Shown piece after piece: positions 1 through 8,588 of a stretch of DNA of 64,000 nt. Position 1 is the first letter of the stretch. Each line of letters starts with the position of its first letter. Source of the stretch: Methylobacillus arboreus (GTDB lineage: Bacteria > Pseudomonadota > Gammaproteobacteria > Burkholderiales > Methylophilaceae); the NCBI RefSeq assembly GCF_020532725.1, contig NZ_JAJAVC010000011.1:248001-312000 (forward strand), given 5' to 3'. The notes beneath the pieces were generated by a model. The model was not told the DNA's origin. It ran no database searches and saw nothing but the letters and a program-made list of their open reading frames with translations. A program made the position numbers and the translations under genes.

Positions 1-1387
1 CGGCCAGGGAATAGCCAAGGGCATTGTAGGCCTGGGAGAACTCGGGCTGTATCTTGATCAGCTTGCGTAACTCGCGCTCCATGACATCCAGTTTGTTGAC
101 CCGTTCTGCGGCCATGGCGAAATCGTAAACCAGTTCAGGTGAATTCGGCAGTGTGTTGATCGCGTTTTCCAGGCGGGAGTATGCTTCCTCGTGGCGTCTG
201 GCCTGGGTCAGCACGTTGGCTTGCGCGTGAACGACCGCGGCGCGCTGTGCGTCTGTCAGGTCAGGCAGCTTTTCCAGGGACTGGATGGCAGCGTCAATGC
301 CTTCTCGGCGTGATATCACATTGGCTACACCGAGCTGGGCATCCACATAGCGGACTTCGCCTGGGGATACCTTGCTATACCATTGCAGGGCTTCATTGTC
401 GTTCTGCTTTTTCTCCGCGATCTGGCCCAGGTAGATATAAACCTGGTCTTTATCCTTGAATCCCTTGCCCAGCGCCTCCTTGAAGTATTTCTCGGCATCT
501 GGCAGCTCATTGGCCTGTAAAGATAGCAGGCCGACGACGACGAGGATTTCCGGATTGCCGTTGGAGGCTTCAATCAGTTTGATGAACTCGTTCTTGGCTT
601 CATCGAACTTCTTTTGTCCAGCCAGGATGCGCGCCAGGGCAAGCCTGACTTCATTGGCGCTGTTGTGCTGGGCCAGGAAGCTGCGATAGAAACTCACTGC
701 TTCCTCGGGCGATTTTCCAAGCAGCACCTGCCCTTGCATCAGCGCTGCCATTTCCCAGCCCGGGCGTAGCTTGTTGGCCTGGTTGAGTTCCGCGAGGGAA
801 AGCTCGGTGTTGCCGGCATTCCAGGCTGCATGGGCAATCGCAAAATGCGCCTCGGGAAGCTCGGGATAGTCGCGCGCAAGCTCTTGCACCAGGCTCAGTA
901 CCGCGCCCTTGTCTTGCTGGCGCGAGAGCAGGTTGTTCAGGAACATGAAGCCGCTGGCACGGCCTTCTTCATTGGCGAGCAGGTGCTTGAGATGGGGCTT
1001 GGCTGCATTGAATTGCCCTGTGTTGATCAACATCTGGGTCAATGCCTGGTGTGCCTCGGTAGAGCCTGGGTCAAGCTGCGACCAGAGATTTGCCGCATCA
1101 ATCGCGGTGCGGCCATCATTGCCCAGGACGGCGGTTTTAGCGGCGCGCTCGGCAAGGCGGGAATCCTGGTTAAGCTTGGCCAGGTCAAGGAACAGGGCGC
1201 TTGCGAGGTCAAACTGGCCGCGCTGCCCTGCAATTTCTCCAATCAGGTATTTATAGACAAATTCGCCGGTGAGTGCAGGTTGAGGCGGACTTGTTTCACC
1301 CTTGGTCGCTGCGGTGGCGGCGTTTCCCATGCCCACTGACAGTGCTGCGCAGGCAACTGCGATTGCGATTTTTTTGCTGATAGGCAT
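1..1387 (-). CDS. Exported TPR-repeat protein, C-terminus beyond window edge
   Basis: The reverse strand is open from 1387 to the left edge, giving at least 462 residues with no stop, so the gene is cut by the window. The N-terminus (MPISKKIAIAVACAALSVGM, then alanine-rich) is a convincing signal peptide, which places the protein in the periplasm or outer membrane. The rest is helical with repeated TPR-like phrases such as AKPHLKHLLANEEG, PEAHFAIAHAAWNAGN, EVRLALARILAGQKKFDEA and AEKYFKEALGKGFKDKDQVY, spaced about 34 residues apart. An in-frame ATG 12 codons upstream (1423) is possible but would lengthen the signal peptide n-region; neither start has a strong Shine-Dalgarno sequence. In many betaproteobacteria a gene of this kind lies between mutM and lolB-ispE; mutM is 5 kb away here, and lolB may lie just off the left edge (inference). 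TPR proteins act as scaffolds; no partner can be named from sequence. Confidence 0.85.
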   Translation of the reverse strand, partial: MPISKKIAIAVACAALSVGMGNAATAATKGETSPPQPALTGEFVYKYLIGEIAGQRGQFDLASALFLDLAKLNQDSRLAERAAKTAVLGNDGRTAIDAANLWSQLDPGSTEAHQALTQMLINTGQFNAAKPHLKHLLANEEGRASGFMFLNNLLSRQQDKGAVLSLVQELARDYPELPEAHFAIAHAAWNAGNTELSLAELNQANKLRPGWEMAALMQGQVLLGKSPEEAVSFYRSFLAQHNSANEVRLALARILAGQKKFDEAKNEFIKLIEASNGNPEILVVVGLLSLQANELPDAEKYFKEALGKGFKDKDQVYIYLGQIAEKKQNDNEALQWYSKVSPGEVRYVDAQLGVANVISRREGIDAAIQSLEKLPDLTDAQRAAVVHAQANVLTQARRHEEAYSRLENAINTLPNSPELVYDFAMAAERVNKLDVMERELRKLIKIQPEFSQAYNALGYSLA

Positions 1388-1694
1388 TTTCAAGGAAATC
1401 TCATTCAGGTTGATAAATGGCATATTGAGGCCTGCCGCGCCCGTTTTCAATGGGGCAAATGCAAGTTTTGCATCATTTTGCACCTTAGGGTCTGTTCCTG
1501 TTTCTTAGTCAGTGACAGCGTTTGCAAGTTCACCCATAATGCGCGATGCTAAAAAATGGATTGCAGGAGGTTTACATACCTGTATGCTTTCCATTGATGT
1601 TTTCAGTTCGACTATAGCTGGTTTGAGCGCGATATTTCAATAGAATCAGCGTCGAATTTTGTTCCCTTCGCAGTGGTGTGGGGATGTTACAAAC

Positions 1695-1723
1695 TTGACA
1701 GGTGAGTGGTGTTTTTTTAACGT
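1695..1723 (+). promoter_or_regulatory. Candidate sigma-70 promoter for the ABC export cassette
   Basis: TTGACA at 1695-1700 is followed after 17 bases by TAACGT at 1718-1723, about 35 bases before the ATG of the ATP-binding protein. The -35 is perfect; the -10 keeps only the T, A and final T. It lies in the 371-base divergent gap 1388-1758, where I see nothing else except the imperfect inverted repeat CATACCTGTATG near 1574-1585. Confidence 0.45.
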
Positions 1724-1758
1724 AGCACCCCTTAAAACCGGATAATCCAGTTCAACTT

Positions 1759-2694
1759 ATGACGACTATTACCGTAGAGGCATCAGAGTTAACCCGCAAG
1801 TATGGTGGTCGTGCAGCGGTCAATGATGTCAGTTTTACCCTGAACAAGGGCGAAGTGTTAGGTTTCCTCGGCCCCAATGGCGCTGGAAAATCCACCACTA
1901 TGAAGATGCTGACAGGCAACCTGGCACCCAGCAACGGTTCGGTGAAGATTTGCGGCATCGATATGATGGAAAGGCCCAAGGATGCCAAGGCATTGATCGG
2001 CTACCTGCCCGAGCAGCCGCCTTTGTACCGCGAATTGACTGTGGACGAGTTCCTCACCATCGCCGCGCGTTTGCATCGGGTCAGCCGCCAGCACATCAAG
2101 AAAGCTGTCGACGTTGCCAAGCAACGCTGTGGCCTGACCGAGATGGGCAAACGCCTGATTGAGAACCTGTCAAAAGGCTACCAACAGCGTGTGGGCATTG
2201 CCCAGGCCATTATCCATAACCCCATGGTTGTCATTCTGGACGAGCCGACAGTTGGCCTTGACCCGATCCAGATCCGGGATATCCGGGCGCTGATCAAGGA
2301 GCTGGGTGGCGAGCATAGCGTCATTCTTTCCACCCATATCCTGCCAGAGGTGGAGATGGTGTGTGATCGCGTACAGATCATCCATAAGGGCTCGTTGGTA
2401 TTCAATGGCGGCATTGATGTGCTGAAGCAGCAGCGCCATGGTAACCGTTTGTTGCTGGGGCTCAGGCAGCCTCCTGCGCATGACGCCTTGTTGAGTATTC
2501 CTGGCGTTGAAAGCGTGGAAGCGCTGGGGGATAACTTGCTGCGCATCCACCACACGCCTGGTGCAACACCGTCAGAAGCCTTGGTGCAGGCGGCGGTAAG
2601 CCAGAACTGGGGCCTGTTCCAGATCAATCCTGACCAGACCTCGCTTGAAGAGGTTTTCGTCCAGCTAACATTCCAGGAAGCAGTTGCCGCCTGA
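1759..2694 (+). CDS. ABC transporter ATP-binding protein, GldA/NosF-like
   Basis: This is the 311-residue ATPase of an ABC-2-type exporter. Walker A is GPNGAGKST (about residues 40-48), the signature is LSKGYQQRV, Walker B is VVILDEPTVGLD and the switch histidine is in LSTHILPEVE, so all catalytic elements are present. The C-terminal about 90 residues after the nucleotide-binding domain match the extension usual in GldA/NosF-like ATPases. It is the first of four same-strand genes (ATPase, permease, GldG-like protein, DUF4340 protein) with short gaps or overlaps, which fixes its role as the motor of that complex at the inner membrane. The substrate is unknown. The sequence shows the class clearly; the relation to gliding-motility GldA is a family resemblance, not evidence of gliding. 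Confidence 0.92.
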   Translation: MTTITVEASELTRKYGGRAAVNDVSFTLNKGEVLGFLGPNGAGKSTTMKMLTGNLAPSNGSVKICGIDMMERPKDAKALIGYLPEQPPLYRELTVDEFLTIAARLHRVSRQHIKKAVDVAKQRCGLTEMGKRLIENLSKGYQQRVGIAQAIIHNPMVVILDEPTVGLDPIQIRDIRALIKELGGEHSVILSTHILPEVEMVCDRVQIIHKGSLVFNGGIDVLKQQRHGNRLLLGLRQPPAHDALLSIPGVESVEALGDNLLRIHHTPGATPSEALVQAAVSQNWGLFQINPDQTSLEEVFVQLTFQEAVAA

Positions 2695-2728
2695 TCGCGG
2701 ACAGCATGCGTTTGAAGGTGATTCCCTC

Positions 2729-3475
2729 ATGATCGTCAATATAGCCAGAAAAGAACTGAAAGGGCTGTTTTCCTCGCCCATGGGCTGGGTGATCCTTGCC
2801 CTGTTGCAGTTTGTCTTTGCCACGTTTTTCCTGATGGGGGTAGATCAATACTTCCTGACCATGTCCGGCTCCATCAGGCCGGATCAGCGCATCGGTGTGA
2901 CCGAGTTTGTCGGTGGCAGCGTATTCGGCATTGCGCCTTTCATCATGCTGTTTGCCGTGCCTTTGCTCTCGATGCGCCTGATTAGTGAAGAACGTCGCCA
3001 GCAGACCCTGCCTTTCCTGTTCAGCGCGCCATTGTCGCTGACTGAAATCGTGCTCGGCAAGTTTCTCGGCCTGCTGGTTTTCCTTGGCGTCAGCGTGTTG
3101 CTGATCGGTGTCATGGTATTCTCGCTCAATTTGTGGGCCGATATCGACTTCGGTTATGCGCTTTCCAATCTGCTAGGCCTTTTCCTGCTGCTCGCGAGCT
3201 ACTGTGCCTTGGGGACGTATGTTTCGAGCACCACGCAACAGCCGGTGGTGGCCGCCATCATCACCTTTGTGGCATTGCTTGCCCTGCAGTTGATTGAGTA
3301 TTTTCTCGCGGGAGATCCAAGCAACACGGTGGCTACCCTGTCCCTGATGCGCCACTTCGAGCCGCTCTCGCGAGGTCTTCTGGATACGCGCGATATTGCT
3401 TATTTCCTGTTGTTCATCATTACCTTTCTGACCCTGACTATCCGTCGGCTGGATGCAGATCGCTTGCGTGGCTGA
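2729..3475 (+). CDS. ABC-2 type permease, GldF-like
   Basis: A 248-residue integral membrane protein with about six hydrophobic segments (for example WVILALLQFVFATFFLMGV, FGIAPFIMLFAVPLLSMRLI, FLGLLVFLGVSVLLIGVMVF, LFLLLASYCALGTYV and the C-terminal IAYFLLFIITFLTLTIRRLD). The motif SMRLISEERRQQTLPFLFSAP, here covering positions of the first cytoplasmic loop, is typical of ABC-2 permeases of the NosY/GldF type, which couple to the ATPase there. I chose ATG 2729 because GAAGGTG lies eight bases before it; an upstream TTG in the same frame at 2684 would start inside the ATPase gene without a ribosome site. It follows the ATPase by 34 bases and precedes the GldG-like gene by 12. Confidence 0.9.
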   Translation: MIVNIARKELKGLFSSPMGWVILALLQFVFATFFLMGVDQYFLTMSGSIRPDQRIGVTEFVGGSVFGIAPFIMLFAVPLLSMRLISEERRQQTLPFLFSAPLSLTEIVLGKFLGLLVFLGVSVLLIGVMVFSLNLWADIDFGYALSNLLGLFLLLASYCALGTYVSSTTQQPVVAAIITFVALLALQLIEYFLAGDPSNTVATLSLMRHFEPLSRGLLDTRDIAYFLLFIITFLTLTIRRLDADRLRG

Positions 3476-3487
3476 TCGAGAGACTCT

Positions 3488-4861
3488 ATGAAAACCAATC
3501 GCAAACTACGCTTTCAATTGTTCGTGCAGAACAGCTTCTTTGTGCTGCTGTTCCTGGTGCTGGTATTCCTGCTTGGCTTCCTGACCTATCAATACCATGT
3601 CAGCCGTGACGTGACGCAAGGCGGCCGCAATACGCTGACCGAGGGCAGTGTCAATGTCCTGAAGCAGATGGAAGGGCCGATCAATATCACGGCCTATGTG
3701 GTGAAGGATAACGAAACTCGCAAGTACATCAACAAGTTTGTCGAGCGCTATCAGCGCGTCAAGCCGGATATCCACTTGAGCTTCATCAGCCCGACCGAGG
3801 AGCCGAAGGCGACCCAGGACGCCGGGGTGAAGGCCGAGATCGAGCTGGTGGTGGAATATAACCAGCGTACCGAGCATATTGTGCCGCCGCAGGCGTTTGC
3901 CGAGCAGGAGATGACCAACCTGCTGGTGCGCCTGTCGCGTACCAACCAGAATGCCATCATGTTCCTCGACGGCCATGGCGAGCGCAGCCTGATGGGGGTC
4001 AAGAACCACGACTTGGGCGATTTTGGGCGGCATTTGGAGAAGAAAGGCTTTAAGCTTTCCAATCCTGATTTGCTGCTTGCGCAGGAGGTGCCGAGCAATG
4101 GCTCCATGCTGGTGATTGCAAGCCCGCAAGTGGAGGTGACCGAGGTTGAGGTCCAGAAGATCAAGCAATACCTGGAAAAGGGCGGCAACCTGCTGTGGCT
4201 GATCGATGACGAGGTCAACCTGCGTGGCTTGCAGCCGATTGCCGAATACCTGGGTCTGCAACTGACCCCTGGCATGGTGGTTGATCTCTCAGCAACGCGC
4301 TATGGTGCGGATTCCAAGGTGGCCTTTGCCAACCAGTATGGCGTGCATGCCATTACCCAGAACTTCATGCTGCGTACCCTGTTCCCCGAGGCACGCATGG
4401 TGCATGCCGAGGATTCCTACGAAAACGGCTGGCGGGTTTCCAACCTGGTCGAGGTTGCGCCGAATGGCTGGCTAGAGACTGGCAAGGTGGATGATAACGT
4501 CAGTTTCGACAGCAAGAAGGACTTGCCCGGCCCAATCAATATTGCCGTGGCGCTGGAACGTAAATATGATGAAAAAGGCCAGCGTGTTGTGGTGGTGGGT
4601 AATGGTAATTTCCTTGCGAACACCTTCCTCTCCAATGGCGGCAACCTTGATCTTGGCCTGAATATCATCAACTGGCTGGCGGGCGATGACAAGCTCATCA
4701 CCATCCAGCCCAAGCCACGCAAGGATATTAATGTCGTTATTCCATCCGAGGGCTTGTCCAACCTGTTGGCCCAGTTGGTGTTTATCGGCTTCAGCCGCAT
4801 CCTGCCGCTTGGCCTGATCGTGATTGGCGTGGTGATCTGGTGGAGGCGTCGCAAGGCATGA
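3488..4861 (+). CDS. GldG-like ABC transporter accessory protein
   Basis: A 457-residue protein with one N-terminal membrane segment (residues about 14-34, FFVLLFLVLVFLLGFLTY), a large periplasmic region and a C-terminal membrane segment (GFSRILPLGLIVIGVVIWW) ending in RRRKA. The periplasmic part contains the phrases ITAYVVKDNETR, AIMFLDGHGERSL and GNLLWLIDDEVNL, which match the GldG/ABC_transp_aux family (ThuA-like fold). In the family this protein works with the GldA ATPase and GldF permease as a three-part inner-membrane machine. The stop codon overlaps the ATG of the next gene (ATGA), so the two are probably translationally coupled. Its substrate is unknown. Confidence 0.88.
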   Translation: MKTNRKLRFQLFVQNSFFVLLFLVLVFLLGFLTYQYHVSRDVTQGGRNTLTEGSVNVLKQMEGPINITAYVVKDNETRKYINKFVERYQRVKPDIHLSFISPTEEPKATQDAGVKAEIELVVEYNQRTEHIVPPQAFAEQEMTNLLVRLSRTNQNAIMFLDGHGERSLMGVKNHDLGDFGRHLEKKGFKLSNPDLLLAQEVPSNGSMLVIASPQVEVTEVEVQKIKQYLEKGGNLLWLIDDEVNLRGLQPIAEYLGLQLTPGMVVDLSATRYGADSKVAFANQYGVHAITQNFMLRTLFPEARMVHAEDSYENGWRVSNLVEVAPNGWLETGKVDDNVSFDSKKDLPGPINIAVALERKYDEKGQRVVVVGNGNFLANTFLSNGGNLDLGLNIINWLAGDDKLITIQPKPRKDINVVIPSEGLSNLLAQLVFIGFSRILPLGLIVIGVVIWWRRRKA

Positions 4862-5739
4862 AGGCGAGATGGCTGGTTAACCTGCTGCTGCTGATACTGG
4901 TGGCAGGGATTGTGGCATTCCTTTACCTTAAACCTGCGGATGAGCAGGAGGCAGTGCCGGAATATGAGGTGTCCACCCTCAAGCTGGCGGATTTCGACAA
5001 GCTCAGTATAGAGTTTCCCGCCAAGGCGCCAGTGGTGTTTGAGAAAAAAGACGGTTACTGGTACCTGGCGCAGCCTTATGCCGCCAGGGCCGACCAAGTC
5101 ACGATGCAACGTATCGTCTCCATTGTGGCTGCCAGCAGCCACGAGAAATTCCCTGCTGACGACCCGGCGCGCTTCGGCCTGGATAATCCACGCTTGAAGA
5201 TCAAGCTCAATGATGAAGAGTTCACCTTTGGCATCTACAACCCGGTGACTTCTGAGCAGTATGTGGCGTACAAGGATTCAGTATTCCTGTTGTCCAGGCT
5301 GTATTCCGAAACCGCCTCAACCCAGATACTGGAAATGCTGGACAAGAGCCCGTTGAAGCCCGGAGAACAGATTGCGGGTTTTGACTTTTCCCGTTTGGAA
5401 CAGTGGGAAGAGGTACGTTTGCAGCTCATCCTGAATGAGCAGGGCAAATGGCAGGTGTCAGTCCCTAATGCCAAGCCGCAGCAGGAAGAAATCAATGAAT
5501 GGTTCGATAGTTTTTGGGAGAAGGTGCGCGCGAGTTCAGTGGAGCCGTACACGCCGGAACGCAATGCCAGTTATCCTTCATTTTCAGTCAAGCTCAAGGA
5601 CGGCAAGCAAGTACATTTTGACAAGCTGCAGGAGTCCCCTCAGCTCATCCTGGGCCGGCCGGACGAAGGTATGCGTTATATCTTCCCGGCAGATGTAGGC
5701 TTTAGCTTGCTCAACCCGCCAGCAGGGGTGGGCAAGTAG
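4858..5739 (+). CDS. DUF4340 family membrane-anchored protein
   Basis: A 293-residue protein with an N-terminal membrane anchor (MKARWLVNLLLLILVAGI) and a soluble periplasmic remainder built of repeated beta/alpha units; phrases such as FEKKDGYWYLAQPYAARADQ, DDPARFGLDNPRLKIKLN and FTFGIYNPVTSEQYVAYK are typical of DUF4340. Members almost always follow GldG-like genes, as here, and are thought to be an extra component of that exporter; no reaction is known. The start is the ATG overlapping the TGA of the GldG-like gene. Twenty-two bases separate it from mutM, so mutM may be read through from this operon. Confidence 0.85.
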   Translation: MKARWLVNLLLLILVAGIVAFLYLKPADEQEAVPEYEVSTLKLADFDKLSIEFPAKAPVVFEKKDGYWYLAQPYAARADQVTMQRIVSIVAASSHEKFPADDPARFGLDNPRLKIKLNDEEFTFGIYNPVTSEQYVAYKDSVFLLSRLYSETASTQILEMLDKSPLKPGEQIAGFDFSRLEQWEEVRLQLILNEQGKWQVSVPNAKPQQEEINEWFDSFWEKVRASSVEPYTPERNASYPSFSVKLKDGKQVHFDKLQESPQLILGRPDEGMRYIFPADVGFSLLNPPAGVGK

Positions 5740-5761
5740 CCATGTTGCCCGGCTGTGACTG

Positions 5762-6574
5762 ATGCCAGAATTACCAGAAGTTGAGGTAACGCGCCGCGGG
5801 CTGGAACCGTTGCGGGGCGCGACAGTAACCCGGGTGGTGATACGCCAGCCATCCATGCGCTGGCCGATTCCATCCCATCTGCCGCAAACCTTGCAAAATA
5901 TCAAATTGCTTGAACTCAAGCGCCGCGGGAAATACATCATTGCCCGCTTTGAGAGCGGCTGCCTGATCCTGCACCTGGGCATGTCAGGGCGTCTATGCCT
6001 GCTGGAGCGAGATACGCCACCCGAAAAGCATGACCACTTCGACCTGCATTTTGCCGATGGCCGTGTGATGCGCTTGCGTGATCCGCGCCGCTTTGGCGCG
6101 GTTTTGTGGGCAGGTGAACACCCGGAGGCGCATAGCCTGCTCAGTGTGCTGGGCCCCGAGCCGCTTGATGAGTCTTTCAATGGTGAATTTCTCCGCCGCG
6201 CCATACGCACTCGATCATCTCCGATCAAGACCGTGATCATGGATAGCCACCTGGTGGTGGGCGTGGGCAATATCTACGCCAGCGAGTCCTTGTTCCGTGC
6301 CGGCATTCATCCGCAGACACCTGCACGTGCACTTAGCCTAGTGCAATGCGAGCGTTTGGTGCAGGAAATCAAGGCTACTTTGCAGGATGCCCTGCAGGCA
6401 GGGGGCAGCAGTTTGCGCGATTTCTTTGGCGCAGATGGCAACCCTGGCTATTTCCAACAAACCTATTTTGTCTATGCCCGTACCGGCGAACCTTGCCGGG
6501 TATGCAAGAAACCGGTTGAAACATTGCGCCTGGGCCAGCGCTCCACCTTTTACTGCGCTTCTTGCCAGAAATAA
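5762..6574 (+). CDS. mutM: Formamidopyrimidine-DNA glycosylase MutM (Fpg)
   Basis: A bifunctional glycosylase/AP lyase that removes 8-oxoguanine and ring-opened purines from DNA. The 270-residue product begins MPELPEVE, placing the catalytic proline and glutamate right after the initiator methionine; LKRRGKYI holds the conserved lysine of the beta-F1 loop, and VVGVGNIYASESLFRAGIHP is the helix-two-turn-helix region. The C-terminus carries the zinc finger CRVC...CASC (about residues 247-268), followed by QK. Length and motif order are normal. It lies downstream of the DUF4340 gene in the same direction. No terminator is seen behind it before the PEP-CTERM gene. Confidence 0.97.
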   Translation: MPELPEVEVTRRGLEPLRGATVTRVVIRQPSMRWPIPSHLPQTLQNIKLLELKRRGKYIIARFESGCLILHLGMSGRLCLLERDTPPEKHDHFDLHFADGRVMRLRDPRRFGAVLWAGEHPEAHSLLSVLGPEPLDESFNGEFLRRAIRTRSSPIKTVIMDSHLVVGVGNIYASESLFRAGIHPQTPARALSLVQCERLVQEIKATLQDALQAGGSSLRDFFGADGNPGYFQQTYFVYARTGEPCRVCKKPVETLRLGQRSTFYCASCQK

Positions 6575-6683
6575 TATTGATATAATTAATTTTAAACTTT
6601 CAAGTAAATTAGTCTGTTTGGACTATATTTGGATATATCTTTATTGCTTATGATGGAAATCCATTCATCAAAAGGGAGTCATC

Positions 6684-7274
6684 ATGAGAGCAATGGTCGC
6701 GAAATTGGTACCTCTTCTTGTAGTAGCGGGGATTGCAGCGCCTTCGGCTCAAGCGGCAGAGCCGACATTGGCTGATATTTTGCAGGGAGTAGAGGCGACT
6801 AGCTGGACCCAAATAGATTACGCAGATTTTATCGGTGGCAGCTGGAACCAGGTCGGCCAGCAGCTGACTTTCACGTTTGTGGCTGAGCACACTGCACATG
6901 CAGCAACCCAGGAATTCTGGTTGGATGCAACCTTTACGCCTGACCCTTATGGATATTCTTCGGTGATCTTCAGTGGTGCGGATGTTCCTGGCGCCACGTT
7001 GACCGTGACGTTGGAAAGCGTCGCTAGCCGGATCCTGTTTAATTCCAGTATCAATGCTGACCAACTGGCTCCAGGGGGAGATGCAGGAGATTTGCAAGTC
7101 TGGTTGAGTGCGAGCGGCACTTATGCATTGGCCTATGAAGATTGGATTTACGGTGGCTCTGACTATAACGATTTTGTTGTGACTGTCTCAGCAGTACCTG
7201 AACCGGCAAACCTTGCAATGCTATTGGCAGGATTGGGATTGCTAGGAGTCGCTGCAAGGCGCAAACGCAAATAA
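6684..7274 (+). CDS. PEP-CTERM sorting-domain protein with DUF4114-like body
   Basis: A 196-residue secreted protein. Residues 1 to about 25 form a signal peptide (AAPSAQAAEP gives the cleavage region). The C-terminus is a textbook PEP-CTERM signal: VPEPANLAMLLAGLGLLG followed by VAARRKRK, that is VPEP motif, hydrophobic segment and basic tail. This is recognised by exosortase/PEP-CTERM systems, whose enzyme is not in this window. The phrase AYEDWIYGGSDYNDFVVTV before it resembles the acidic D-x-D-x-N-D signature of DUF4114/LruC-type surface proteins and could bind calcium (inference). AGGGAG precedes the ATG by six bases. The gene is monocistronic: an AT-rich leader precedes it and a good terminator follows. 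Probable role: cell surface or extracellular matrix. Confidence 0.88.
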   Translation: MRAMVAKLVPLLVVAGIAAPSAQAAEPTLADILQGVEATSWTQIDYADFIGGSWNQVGQQLTFTFVAEHTAHAATQEFWLDATFTPDPYGYSSVIFSGADVPGATLTVTLESVASRILFNSSINADQLAPGGDAGDLQVWLSASGTYALAYEDWIYGGSDYNDFVVTVSAVPEPANLAMLLAGLGLLGVAARRKRK

Positions 7275-7297
7275 CCTGGATCAATCCTGCATGAATA

Positions 7298-7323
7298 AAA
7301 AAGGCTCGAAAGAGCCTTTTTTA
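7298..7323 (+). terminator. Rho-independent terminator of the PEP-CTERM gene
   Basis: AAAAGGCTC - GAA - AGAGCCTTTTTTA forms a short GC-rich stem followed by a T run, 24 bases after the stop codon at 7274. Confidence 0.85.
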
Positions 7324-7497
7324 TTGGGTATCACTTCAGCTTGCAGCTTGGCGTTTAAATAGTGTTTTGGTCGGCTATATGCCTTTTTACTTCAGTTGAT
7401 TAGCGGTATTTCCTGGGCGGAAACGCTGAAATTTTTTGATCACGCGACCTGGGAATTTTTCTAAAAAACATTGCCAAAAGTTAATTTAATCCTCAGA

Positions 7498-7515
7498 ATA
7501 TACAGATCTGTATAT
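7498..7515. promoter_or_regulatory. Palindromic operator candidate before mxaR
   Basis: ATATACA-GATC-TGTATAT is a perfect palindrome ending 25 bases before the mxaR ATG. The same 7-4-7 arms occur before the DUF2380-like gene at 23680-23697, which suggests a shared DNA-binding regulator. It lies in the 7324-7540 gap, where no other feature is evident. Confidence 0.55.
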
Positions 7516-7540
7516 TTATTGACGCGGGTTGAGGATGGAT

Positions 7541-8572
7541 ATGGCAAGTACAGCAACGGATGGCCAGTTAGCGGACTGGAGAATGCGCGCCTTGAAGCTC
7601 GAAGAAGAGGTCAAGAGCGTGATTGTAGGCCAGGATGCGGCCATACGCTTGATCAATATTGCGATCTTCGCACGCGGGCATGTCATGCTGGAAGGCGGAG
7701 TCGGCGTCGGCAAGACCACGTTGCTGCAATCGGTGGCGCGCGGCATCGGCGGCGCTTATGAGCGGATAGAGGGGACGGTGGACCTGATGCCCAATGACCT
7801 GGTCTACCACACATTCCTTGGGCCTGAAGGCCGCCCGCAGATAGACGAGGGGCCTTTGCTGCGTGCTGGGGAAAATCTTTCCGTATTCTTTTTCAATGAA
7901 ATCAACCGCGCCCGTCCGCAAGTGCATGCCCTGATGTTGCGCGTGATGGCGGAGCGTCATCTGCATGCCTTCAAGCGCGAATACCGCTTGCCGCACATGA
8001 TAGTGTTTGCTGACCGCAACCAGGTGGAGAAGAACGAAACCTTTGAGATTCCTGCTGCTGCACGCGACCGCTTCATGATGGAAATCCCGATCCATGTGCC
8101 GGAAGACAAGACCCTGCGTAAATCACTGGTGTTCGACACGCGCTTCCAGCATGCGGAGCAACTGGCGCGCCGCGTGGAGTCGGGTTTGCTGCCGTTCAAT
8201 ATGCTCAATGATTTTTCTGATGTCGTGCAGAACCATGTGCAATCCTCCCCAGCCCTGGAGGATTACGTCATTGACCTCTGGGATGCCACGCAAAAGCCGC
8301 AGGATTTCGGCATTACGCTCGAAGGCGTGGACATGCAGCGCCTGATCCAGGCCGGTGCAAGCCCGCGCGGCATGGGCATGCTGCTCAAGGCTGCGCGCGT
8401 GCATGCCTGGCTCATGGAGCGCGACTACCTCTACCCGGAGGATATTCATGCGGTATTCCATGAGGTAATCGCCCACCGCCTGGTGTTCAACTCGATGTAC
8501 GAGAGCCGCCGCACCGTGCTTGCACGCGAGCTGACGGCAAAAATCCTGCAAACGGTGGCCGTGCCGGCTTAG
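7541..8572 (+). CDS. mxaR: MoxR-type AAA+ ATPase MxaR
   Basis: A 343-residue MoxR-family AAA+ ATPase, chaperone-like, thought to act with von Willebrand A-domain partners in maturation of methanol dehydrogenase. Walker A is EGGVGVGKTTLL (about residues 52-63). Walker B is VFFFNEINRA with Asn in place of the usual Asp before Glu, a variation I would check against other MxaR proteins. Sensor-like RDRFMMEIPI follows. The start ATG at 7541 is favoured by GAGG at 7531-7534; ATG 7535 and TTG 7529 are in frame upstream. It heads an operon in the order mxaR-S-A-C-K-L, exactly that of known methylotroph mxa clusters, which is the main reason for the symbol. Confidence 0.9.
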   Translation: MASTATDGQLADWRMRALKLEEEVKSVIVGQDAAIRLINIAIFARGHVMLEGGVGVGKTTLLQSVARGIGGAYERIEGTVDLMPNDLVYHTFLGPEGRPQIDEGPLLRAGENLSVFFFNEINRARPQVHALMLRVMAERHLHAFKREYRLPHMIVFADRNQVEKNETFEIPAAARDRFMMEIPIHVPEDKTLRKSLVFDTRFQHAEQLARRVESGLLPFNMLNDFSDVVQNHVQSSPALEDYVIDLWDATQKPQDFGITLEGVDMQRLIQAGASPRGMGMLLKAARVHAWLMERDYLYPEDIHAVFHEVIAHRLVFNSMYESRRTVLARELTAKILQTVAVPA

Positions 8573-8588
8573 GAGCATGCTTTAAACC

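Noticed and set aside
1566-1585. ACATACCTGTATG before the TPR gene as third copy of the mxaR palindrome
   Set aside because: Arms are only five bases with a two-base spacer and lack the ATATACA/TGTATAT sequence.
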